Below are positions 55,630 through 64,000 of a DNA stretch of 64,000 nt, piece by piece (the first letter of the stretch is position 1; every line of letters begins with the position of its first letter). Origin of the DNA: Haematococcus lacustris (taxonomy: Eukaryota; Chlorophyta; Chlorophyceae; Chlamydomonadales; Haematococcaceae); NCBI GenBank assembly GCA_030144725.1, contig JASKMD010000014.1, forward strand, positions 1,186,350 through 1,250,349, written 5' to 3'. Under the pieces are notes generated by a model. The model was given only the letters and a program-made list of their open reading frames with translations, was not told the DNA's origin and searched no databases. The position numbers and the translations under genes were made by a program.

Positions 55630-57250
55630 TCACTCCAGGCCAACCCTGGGTCCTTGCCCTGCACCAGGCCTGGCTGCTGGGGCTGCTGTGTGCCCCCTGC
55701 CCCGCTGCTGCAGCCTGCTGGGCCGCTGAGCCGCAGCCACAGCCCCAGCAGCTGGGGTGGGGCGCTGCAGCTGCTGCTGGCGCTCCTGCATCAGGCGGGC
55801 CAGCCGCTGGTGGTAGGCCTCCTCTGAGGCCAGGCCCAGGGTGGAGAAGGCCCAGGCCAGGCGCGCCCAGTAGCGCAGCTCGTACCTGCGCAGGCAGGGC
55901 CAGGCCAGCAGGGCGCAGCACAGCCAGCACTGGGCACCAGGCAGCAGCGGCGGCTGGGGTGTGACCGGGTGGCACCTCACTCTAGCCAGCTGCCTGCCCC
56001 GCACCCGGCCTGCCCCCTGTGGCGTGGCTGCCGCTAGCAGCGCTGCGTGTGGTGCTGGCCAGGGGCCCAGCTGGCCGCCTGCACGCGCCACTCACTGCTC
56101 CGCGTGCGCCATGCTGTGGCGCAGGATGGCTGAGACCAGGCGCGGCTCCAGCTGCTGCAGCCGGGCGTAGGCCCAGGCCACACAGGCCACGCGCCGGCTG
56201 CTCAGCTGCCCCTGCAGGATGCGGGCGGACAGCACGGGGGCGGCGGCACGCAGCAGCGCGGACTGGCAGTGCTCGTGGCTGGGAAGCGCCCACAGCAGCT
56301 GCACCGGGCAGGTGCTGCTCAGCTGGGCAAGGGGCATGGGGAGGGGGCTGGGCTGAGGCGGCCCTCTGACAAGGGGGTTGTTGGGCAGGGGGCTGGCAGG
56401 GCTGGGAGGAGGGGCAGGCAGGGAGAGGGGCAGCCCAGCCAGTGGGCTGGTGCTCCTAGTGCCATGGCCTGACCTGCTGTGGGTGGCTGCCACTGAGCTG
56501 CTGCTGCTGCTTGGGTGTGGTGGTGCAGCCCTGCTGGCCTGCTGCAGCCTGGGCATCAGGTGGCTGCCTTGCAGGCCTTGCAGCACTGCCTCCCCTAGCT
56601 TGCCATACAGCTGGTGGTGGCGTTGGCGGGTGCGGGCAAATGCCCAGGCCAGCAGCACCCAGGTGAAGCTGGCACTGCGTGGCCTGCATGGCCCAGCAGA
56701 CAGGGGCTGCAGCGCAGCAGAGGGGGGCAGGCCTGGGCTCCTCCACCACTGGCAGCAAGCTGTAGCAGGGTGGCAGCCCCTCCGCCTCAGCCACTGCCCA
56801 CCCTCTTCCTCCTCATCACCCTCCACCCAGCCCAGCTGCTGGAGCAGGGAGGCTGCACTGCTGCGGGGCAACAGGTCGTCACAGGAGTCCAGGGAGAGCT
56901 TGGGCTGGGGCCAGGGCCAGGGGCAGCAGACACACCCACACCTGCACCACCCTGCCCACACCTCGGCCTGGCCTCCCCCCTGCTCCCAGCCCTGTCCCTG
57001 CCAGCGGGCCCTGCAGCAGCAGCTCAGCCACACGCTCCACCAGCTGCCTGTCCACCACCCTCATCACGGACAGCGCCCACAGCAGGGTGGCCAGCTGCGG
57101 GCAGGTGAACGCCTCATCCTGCAGCACTGCCACCCGGGCCACTGCGTTGCCCAGCGGGGCACAGCCAGCTCATGGGCACCTAGGCTGGGCAACTGGGCCA
57201 GCGGGGCCAGCGGGAGGGATGGTGTGCTGGTGGGTGTGAGGTGGAGAGGG
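55630..57250 (-). pseudogene. OPR-like gene, C-terminal part, copy 3 (most complete)
   Basis: Last exon 55885-55630; the preceding exon ends at 56096 (phase 2). Repeats in order: CPQLATLLWALSVMRVVDRQL (about 57105-57045), SSAASLLQQLGWVEGDEEEE, SFTWVLLAWAFARTRQ, PVQLLWALPSHEHCQ, VACVAWAYARLQQL, WARLAWAFSTLGL. Compared with copy 1 it has one extra base near 56701-56706, which pushes SAGPCRPRS out of the frame of the preceding EGLPPCYSLLP text. The adjoining LLPVQPQDRPGP motif (57290) is repeated at 59900, on the other side of F-box copy H. Probably the 3' half of the gene whose 5' half starts beyond 63.9 kb. Confidence 0.55.
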
Positions 57251-57346
57251 TGGCCTGGTCCGGGCCCCGGTCTGTCTTGAGGCTGAACAGGCAACAAGAA
57301 GGACGCATTACAATGCAGCTGCTGCTACATATGCACATCTACACCT

Positions 57347-59240
57347 TTAGCTGTAACTGATTCCAATGTTGATTGCTGGCTGTCCTGTCCAGCTCTGAGT
57401 GGAGGAAGTGAAGCTCTTGAGTGCAGCCACATCTTTCTTGCTCATAACTTGTGGGACAAGGACTCTGAGTGAGGCACCCTGTTTTGCCATGGCTGCCAGC
57501 AGCTGCAGCTCCACTAGCGCCACAGGGGAGGAGGGGAGGTTCAAACACGTCAGCTGTGTCAGGCGGGTGGCCACAGAGCTCAGCGCCCCAGGCAGCAGGT
57601 GACAGGACCTGGGCAGGCAGCAGCAGGGACAGTGTGGAAGGGGAGGATTGTACTGTTATCCAGGCTATGATGCCATTCAATCAAGGCCATACCTGCATGC
57701 TGCACAGGCTGCACAGGCTGGCTAAGTGCACATGGCCATGACTCACACCAGTTCATAGCCACAACAGCCAACCTGCATGCCCTGGTTGCTGCACAGGCCA
57801 CCAGCAGCCGACCCGCTGGCTTGCTCAAGTTGGCTAAGGGCACATGGCCATGACTCACACAAACGTCAGGCATTTTATGTTGACTGGCAGCCACTCCAAA
57901 GCCTCACGGGTGACATCAGAAAGATGCCATAGCTCCAAGATCTCTATTGCTTCCCCTGACCGCGGCTGCCATGGTGCCAGTGCCTCCAGCAGCGCTGAGG
58001 CTGAGGGGGGCGGGCCCAGCTGCCGCACCCCAGCACCAGCTGCTGCCTCCTGAAACTCCTGGCCATGGTTGTAAGTCAGCAAGCCCGACACAGCGTTGCA
58101 GTGCTCCAGGATGCCACTGGCACATGCACGCAAGCTGCCTGCGCAGTCCACCTGCAACTCCGACGATGTGAGTGTCTGCAGCTGCGGGCAGTCCAGGGCG
58201 GCCAGGTCACGGGAGTGGATGCTGTCCACTGACAGATAGGTCAAGTGCTGGAACAGGAAGCGTGACAGCTGGCTGCTGGGCTGAAGAGGGCAGGAGTTCA
58301 GCCTTAGGTCAGTCAGCTGGGGCAGCGTGGCCAGCAGGGGCAGGATATCACTGGTCAAATTTTTAACGACTCCCAATTGCTGCAGCTGGGTCAGCTGAGT
58401 CATGGCTGGAAACCATGAGGCATGAAGCGCGGTCAGCTGCGTGCAAGCTGCCAGGCTGCCCTCATCAACCTGCACATGGGCGCAGTAATAAGAGTTATTC
58501 AGGCCTCCAAATGCCATTAGCACCAGCAACACCAGCCATACCTGACCACTTGCAAGGGTCAGATCCAGGGACCTCAAGGAAGCAATTTGTTCCAAGCCCT
58601 TGAGAAGTAAACTGGCTGCAGCTGTATCACTGACATGAGTAAGGCACAGAGTAAGGCTGGACAGGTGTGATAGGCGCTGCCAAGCCCGGCACACTGAGAC
58701 ATCCACATGGCAGTCGACATCCAGGCTCCTCAGCTGTGGCATTGTCGATGACATCACCTGCAGAGTAGTGTCAGCAGCAGGGGTGTGGCATGCCTGACAC
58801 AGTGCATTACCATGTCTGCACAGGCCAGGCCATGCCACCAGCATGCAAGAGAGATGTGGTTGCCATCAGCAGGAGCGACTCACTAAGGCAGTTGATAGTG
58901 GCAACACTGAAGACAAGGTGAGGTGCTGCACCTCATGAAGGACAGGCACTAGCTCTTGCGCCAACAATGCAGCTGCCAGCAAGGTGGGCTGATGACTTGT
59001 TTCTAGGTATCTTCCCAAGTACAGCTTGCTAGGGCGCAGCGATGTGCGGGCCAGCCGCTGTAACACTTCATCGGGATCATCACTTTCTATTGAATCAATC
59101 TCGAGGTCATTGACAGCGTCGTCGATGGCTGCCCGCAGCTGCTTGCAGACCAGGCGCAAGTCCCTACGGCTGTCGCAATCTAAGCGCAGGTACACAACGC
59201 TCCCTATGCCAGGGAAGCGCTGCAGCATGTCTGACAGCAT
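57347..59240 (-). CDS. F-box-like/LRR protein, copy H (second clade)
   Basis: Exons 59240-58884, 58757-58542, 58469-57859 and 57608-57347 give 481 residues. F-box-like: MLSDMLQRFPGIGSVVYLRLD then RRDLRLVCKQLRAAIDD. LRR-like: LSHLSSLTLCL, MTQLTQLQQLGVV, LPQLTDLRLNSC. It keeps the exon 3 EAAAGAGVRQLGPPP-type stretch as in F. A short partial copy of exon 1 (GTACACAGCGCTGCCTATGCC) lies upstream at 59279-59299. The gene sits between OPR-like exons on the same strand, possibly in an intron of that gene. Confidence 0.66.
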
Positions 59241-59847
59241 GTTGAACACAGCAGAGGATGGCAACGCAGCGCGAGCAGGTACACAGCGCTGCCTATGCCA
59301 GGTGCAGCAAGTCTGGTAGCAATGTGGCACAATGGTTGCCAAGATTTGACCTTTTGACCTACACCGACCCACGCATTCAAGGTGAAAATTTGAAAAACGT
59401 TCATAAGTCCAGATTAGGTCCAGCTTGTCAGACAAAATGACCCGTCGCTGTGCCGGAAACTAATAATTCATGGGTGATAGACGCAGCAAAAGAGACAGCT
59501 TTGACGAAACAGACAGCTTAAGTGTAAGTGGCGTGTGACATGGTTGTGTAGATTCTTGTGTTTCATCAGGCTAGTTGCACTGTGCTCTTTGTGAGCTGTC
59601 AAGCCGCTTTAGCCACACGTTGCTCGTGGCCTCGGTTGGTTGGGGTAGGTTAGGTTGTTTGGGTAGGTCTCATGGGGATGGGCATAGCATACACCACATG
59701 ACACAACACCTGCTAGAATAACAGCTTGCAACAGAGCTTTGAACGAGCAGTTACACAAGTCAACATGGGGCTTAAGGCACCTTACTGTGGAGGATGATTT
59801 CACTGACCGCACATATGCACATTTTGTGTTTGTTAGCGTACCTAGCC
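59241..59847. other. 5' flank of copy H
   Basis: No gene. 59580-59850 is similar to 43500-43950 upstream of copy F and provides the empty site for the 130-bp MITE there. Confidence 0.5.
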
Positions 59848-62071
59848 TCACTCGTGCTGGTGTATGTGAGGGAAATGGTGGGGGCCTGGTCTGTCTTGAG
59901 GCTGAACAGGCAACAAGGAGGGCGCCCTCTGTTGGCTCTGCTTATGCTGTACTTGCAGTGGCTGCCCCTGCTTTTCAGTTTGTCCTGCCTCCCTCTCATG
60001 CTGCAAGAGTGTGAGCTGACTTAGGGCCCAAGCACACTGGGCCAGTGCAGCGGGGGTGTTGGCCCTGGCCCTGAGCCCCACCGCCTGCAGCAGGGCCAGC
60101 AGGGTATGAAGCTGGGGTGCAGCCAGCTCCAGCTGGCCAGTGGTGTGCAGACAGGTGGCCAGGGCCCACATCAGGTTGCTCAGTTCTTGCATGTTGAACT
60201 CATGGGGCTGCAGGCAGGAGCAGCGCCACCAGCAGGGGGGACCAGGCTGACACCTGGCACTGCCCCAGGTCACTACAACTGTAGCTAACCTCATGCAACA
60301 TTTATAGGTTTTTGGGCGTAGATGGTGACGCTGGGATACGAGCACTTCAGCTTGACATGTGTGTGATGAGGGTTCGGTGTGACCTGGCAGGAATTGAGTG
60401 TGACCCCATGACTTGCAGCATGCGCAAAACTGCAGGTGAGGCAGTAGGCACCCATCCGTGGCCCGGCTGACAGCAGCATGGCCTTGTAGAAGCCACTGTC
60501 TGTGTAGCCCAGCATGGCGCAGGCCCATGCGGCATTAGCCAGAGCCTGGGGTCTCAGGCGTGAACTGCGCTGCACCAGCTGCCCTGCCACTGCGCGACTC
60601 AGCCCGCCACCCTCTGTCAGCGTAGCCCAGGGTGGCCGCTGCCCACACCAGGTTGGGCAGGTCCTGGTCTTTGCTGCCCCTGCTTCCGCCCTCACCTCCT
60701 GCCCCTGAAGCCGCCCCTGCTTCCGCCCACGCTCTTTGGCTGTATCCAGCATGGCTGCTCCCTGTGCTGGCAGCCGAGGCTCCACACCGCTGGTCTCAAC
60801 CGTCTGCCTGGCTTGATACGCAGGCAGTGGCCATGCAGCAGGCAGCGGGCTGAGGCTCGGTGCTGTGCTGTGTGCTTCGTGCAGCAAGCCACTGGTGGTG
60901 ATGGCCTGCATGAGGAGCAGGCCGCAGGGGTGGGGTACTGCCCGTGCGTATGCCCAGGCGCTGTTGCTGACATCCTATGGGGTGACCCGCCCTCTGGCCA
61001 GCTTCTGCTGCAGGTGGGGCAGGGCAGCTTGGAACAGAGCAGGTTCCTTGCAGCCCAGCTTCGCTACTGCCCACAGCAGGTTGCAAAACTCCCAGGTGTT
61101 GAAGCGTGGAGGCCTAGCCGGGAGACCAAGGCCTGCAGCTGGCGTTCCAGGGCCAGGGCCAGGGCCAGGCAGCAACTGAGGAGGTAGCGGGCGAGGGGGG
61201 GCGGGAGGAGGACCTGGGGCTGTGTCTGGGCACTGACATCGTAAACAGGAGTTTTAGCAGTGTGGGGGGTGTTCAGGGCACTGGGCTGTGGCTGGGCTGT
61301 GGCTGCTGGGGTGGCTGCTGGGGCTGAGGTGCTGCAGGGGCAGCGTGGGGCGCCTTTACAGGCAGGGTGGCCTGCACTGGAGGAGTCTGCAGCCACAGCT
61401 GCGGTCTGAGCTGCTGCTGGGGCTGTGCAGCTTGTGGCTGGGGAAACAGTGTCGAGTGCTCACAACTGGGTTGTGGCTGGAGCTAGGGCTGGGGCGCGGG
61501 CTGGGGCTGCGGCTGGGGCTGGGGCTGGAGCTGCGGCTGTGGATGTGGTTGGGGCTGGGGCTGGTCAGAGGGTGGCTCAGCTGAGAGATGGGGTGGGCGG
61601 CTCCTAGGCTGCAGCCAAGGCCCTGGTGATGGTCCCTGCTGAGCCCCTTGCCTGCCTGCTGTGCCCAAGCTGAGTCCTCAACCAAGATGTGGTCTAGAAG
61701 ACGATCTGCTATCCCCTGTGATCCGCTGGGCGGACAGCTGTCCCGTCCCTGGCTCTGGCCCTGGCCCTGGCCCTGGCCCTAGCCCTAGCCCTTGGCGTTG
61801 GCCTTGGCCTTGGCCGGCCGCTGCACTGACCTGGGTCCCTGGTTCAATTCCTGGCAGCACGATTTTAGGCAGCAGGACTGGGAGGGCGGGCACCTGAGAG
61901 CGCAAGGAGCACGGTGCAGCACACCAGCAGTGGCAGGGGAGGTAGACAGCAGCAGCAGCAGCAGCAGGGGAGGTAGACAGCAGCAGCGGCAGCAGCAGCA
62001 GCAGCAGCAGCAGGGGAGGTAGACAGCAGCAGCGACAGCAGCAGCAGCAGCAGCAGCAGCAGGGGAGGTAG

Positions 62072-62112
<41 letters not shown>

Positions 62113-62163
62113 GGAGGTAGACAGCAGCAGCGACAGCAGCAGCAGCAGCAGCAGGGGAGGTAG

Positions 62164-62195
<32 letters not shown>

Positions 62196-63909
62196 GGAGG
62201 TAGACAGCAGCAGCAGCAGCAGCAGCAGCAGGGGAGGTAGACAGCAGCACCGGCAGCAGCAGCAGCAGCAGCAGGGGAGGTAGACAGCAGCAGCAGCAGC
62301 AGCAGCAGGGGAGGTAGACAGCAGCACCGGCAGCAGCAGCAGCAGCAGGGGAGGTAGACAGCAGCAGCAGCAGCAGCAGCAGCAGGGGAGGTAGACAGCA
62401 GCACCGGTGCCTGCTTCACCTTCAGTGGTCGTTGGGGCAGTGCACTCTTTATCTTTCATTCTAAGGGGGGACTGCACTCTGCTGCTGCACTGGTGTGATA
62501 GCTGACTGCGCCTATTCCCTCTGTGAGTGTGGCTGGTGCTGCAGGTAAGTTGGGACTGGCTGTAGCTGCTGCTCTTCCTGACCACCTGGGTGCTGCTGTT
62601 GCTGCTGCCCTTGAAGCAGCTCAGGGTACCCAGGGCTTAATGTCTCCGCAGTGAACTGCTCTACTTGTTGCCCATGCTGGGGCAGTGACTGTGCTGTGGC
62701 TCCTCCTTGTTCACCCCTCACAGCAGCAGCAGGAGGAGCAGCCCCTGACCTGCCAGGTGAGGGAGGGGTAGGCTCCCCTGACCCACCCCCACCGCTGGGC
62801 AGGTGTGGCGCTGACGATGCGACCTTGGCTGCAGCCCAGGCCAGCGTGGCCACCTCCCCGGGCACCCACTGCAGCAGCCCGCTGCTGGCTGCTATTATCA
62901 CCACCACCCACAGCCTAGGGTCGCGGCTGCCCAGGCGGGCCAAGCCATGTGCCAGGCAAGCTACCTCTGACGGGGCGACTGCAGCCTGTCCACCCCAGCT
63001 CTCCCCGCCTGGGTCCCCTGGACCTGGCTCCGGCTGCGCTGGGGACCCCACATCAGGGCCACCTGCACCCACACCACTGCTTCCACACCCAGCGGGAGCG
63101 GGACCACCACCACTGCTGCTGCTGCTGCTGCTGCTCCTGCTCGGGCTACCTGGCGCTGCTGGCTGCCTCTAGTGAAGATCACCATCCCCCACAGCCCAGG
63201 GTCGTGGCTGCCCAGGCGGGCCAGGCCATGCGCCAGGCAGGCCACCTCTGACGGGGCGACAGCAGCCTTTGCACCCCAGCTATTCCCACCTGGCTCCCCT
63301 GCTCCTGGCTCAGGCAGTGCTGGGGAACACTCATCCGGGCCATCCGAGCCTGCACCCCTGCCACAACCTCCACCCCCAGCGGGAGCAGGACCACCACTGC
63401 TGCTGCTGCTGCTGCTGCTCCTGCCCAAGCTATTGGGGCAGCTTCTGCTGCTACTGGTGCTGGGCCTGCTGTGGTTTACAAATATTGACGTGCTCGCTGT
63501 CGTGGAGCTCCATCCTTGCGGGCAATAAGGTTTACAAAGCTGCTGGCACTGTTAATGACGTGCTCGCTGTCGTGGACTGCTCCACCGCTGCGGGCATCCA
63601 GGTGGCCTGCCCCCGCACAAGGCGCCCCTGTTGCCTGGCCTGACAGCAGCAGGTGTGATAGGTGCTGCAGAAGGGGCTGCGAGGGGGAATAGGCCAGCTG
63701 CCCCAGGGCCCACACCACCTGGCATGGCCCCAGGCCATGACAGCGTCACATGCAGCGCATGACAGCGTCACCCAGGGCCTGGGCCAGCTGTTGTGACAGG
63801 TGGTGGGTGGGCGTGCTAGCTTGACATTCTTTCGTGGTGAGAAGAAGGGCGGCTGCCACCTTGTTGGTGTGGGTCCCTCTGCTGGCAATGGTGCTGTTGC
63901 TGCTGCCAC
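59848..63909 (-). CDS. OPR-like helical-repeat gene, upstream exons (partial model)
   Basis: Minus strand, exons not fully resolved. Repeat blocks from N to C: VVWALGQLAYSPSQPLLQHL (about 63725), VACLAHGLARLGSHDPGLW (63240) and its duplicate VACLAHGLARLGSRDPRLW (62955), VATLAWAAAKVASS (62870), FCNLLWAVAKLGCKEPALFQ (61090), DLPNLVWAAATLGYADR (60660), LANAAWACAMLGYTDSGFYK (60545), LSNLMWALATCLHTTGQL (60180), LAQCAWALSQLTLLQHE (60045). The spacing and WAxAxLG core fit OPR/FASTK-like proteins, which in green algae are mostly nucleus-encoded regulators of chloroplast or mitochondrial RNA; the target is unknown. Several blocks need frame changes that introns or indels could explain. The gene is interrupted by a CAG minisatellite (61.9-62.4 kb) and by F-box copy H before copy 3 continues. 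Confidence 0.5.
61430..61830. repeat. GGGGCT and CCCTGG simple repeats
   Basis: GGGGCTGGGGCTGCGGCT-type repeats at about 61475-61565 and (TGGCCC)n/(TAGCCC)n at 61755-61795, in the presumed OPR-like gene. Confidence 0.7.
61936..62403. repeat. CAG-rich minisatellite with GGGGAGGTAGA punctuation
   Basis: About a dozen units, each GGGGAGGTAGA followed by (CAG)5-13 with occasional CGG, CGA or CCG variants. Unit length varies with the number of CAGs (about 31-50 bp). Confidence 0.9.
62870..63440. repeat. Tandem duplication of ~285 bp in OPR-like gene
   Basis: CGGGCCA...CCATGNGCCAGGCA and CCTCTGACGGGGCGACNGCAGCC occur at about 62935-62985 and again at 63216-63268, with following GGGAGC-GGACCACCAC text at about 63095 and 63383. 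The OPR repeat VACLAHGLARLGS is thus doubled. Confidence 0.7.
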
Positions 63910-64000
63910 CGCCGTCGCAGCCAGTGCCTTTGCTTTGTCAGGGGGGTGTTGGGAGGTGGCCAGAGCTGCTGCTCCCCGTCAGGCCCAGGCAGAGGCTGCT
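63910..64000. other. Window edge, likely OPR-like gene continuation
   Basis: Short GC-rich stretch, no assignable feature. Confidence 0.2.

Noticed and set aside
61755..61795. Telomere-like CCCTAG/CCCTGG repeats
   Set aside because: Only a few units, interrupted, and different from the TTTAGGG or TTTTAGGG telomeres of green algae.
61678..62585. Long frames rich in Cys, Leu and Ala on the minus strand
   Set aside because: By-products of the CAG minisatellite, open in all three frames.

Overview
The window is nuclear DNA of a green alga, most likely a chlamydomonadalean chlorophyte; Haematococcus-like is my best guess from remembered protein families, not from a search. The evidence is short GT/AG-bounded introns, TGTAA-type polyadenylation signals, a selenoprotein gene, octotricopeptide-like (OPR-like) helical repeat genes, a chromodomain Ty3/gypsy element, and abundant CAG, GGGGA and CCCTG simple repeats. 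No bacterial-style operon, rRNA or complete tRNA gene was seen.

Layout. 1-731: frameshifted C-terminal remnant of a TnpB/Fanzor-like nuclease. 1276-3255: a five-exon selenoprotein T gene whose in-frame TGA (1423-1425) falls in a CxxU motif, so ordinary ORF calling cuts it off after 49 residues. 3882-14750: three plus-strand, four-exon F-box-like/LRR genes (A, B, C). Each is followed by the same debris: an antisense Fanzor-like remnant and a decayed copy of the selenoprotein T last exon plus 3' UTR. 15289-21450: a TA-flanked inverted-repeat element split by a 5.35-kb foldback element with 948-bp arms and a 7-bp target duplication. 21588-23806: F-box gene D, followed by another Fanzor-like fragment. 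26883-35969: an element with ~515-bp inverted arms, carrying a 6.67-kb chromovirus (27622-34288, TSD CAAAG) inside. 36379-38415: F-box gene E.

From about 39.8 kb the genes run on the minus strand. Three blocks pair the C-terminal part of an OPR-like gene with an F-box/LRR gene of a second clade (F, G, H). Between G and H lies a probable hAT element (47424-53939). It holds a BED-finger fragment, a 5'-truncated non-LTR retrotransposon ORF and a 2.38-kb, almost perfect (CCCTG)n array. From 59.8 kb to the end are upstream OPR-like exons, so F-box gene H appears to sit inside the OPR-like gene; the other two OPR/F-box blocks look like partial copies of that arrangement.

How it fits together. This is a segmentally duplicated F-box/LRR cluster. 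All eight F-box genes keep four exons with intron phases 0, 0 and 2 and an open frame, so they may be functional receptors for protein ubiquitination. Neighbouring genes (selenoprotein T on one side, the OPR-like gene on the other) were copied in part along with them. The duplicate blocks also supply empty sites that confirm two small transposons (7730-8001 and 43640-43769) and their target-site duplications.
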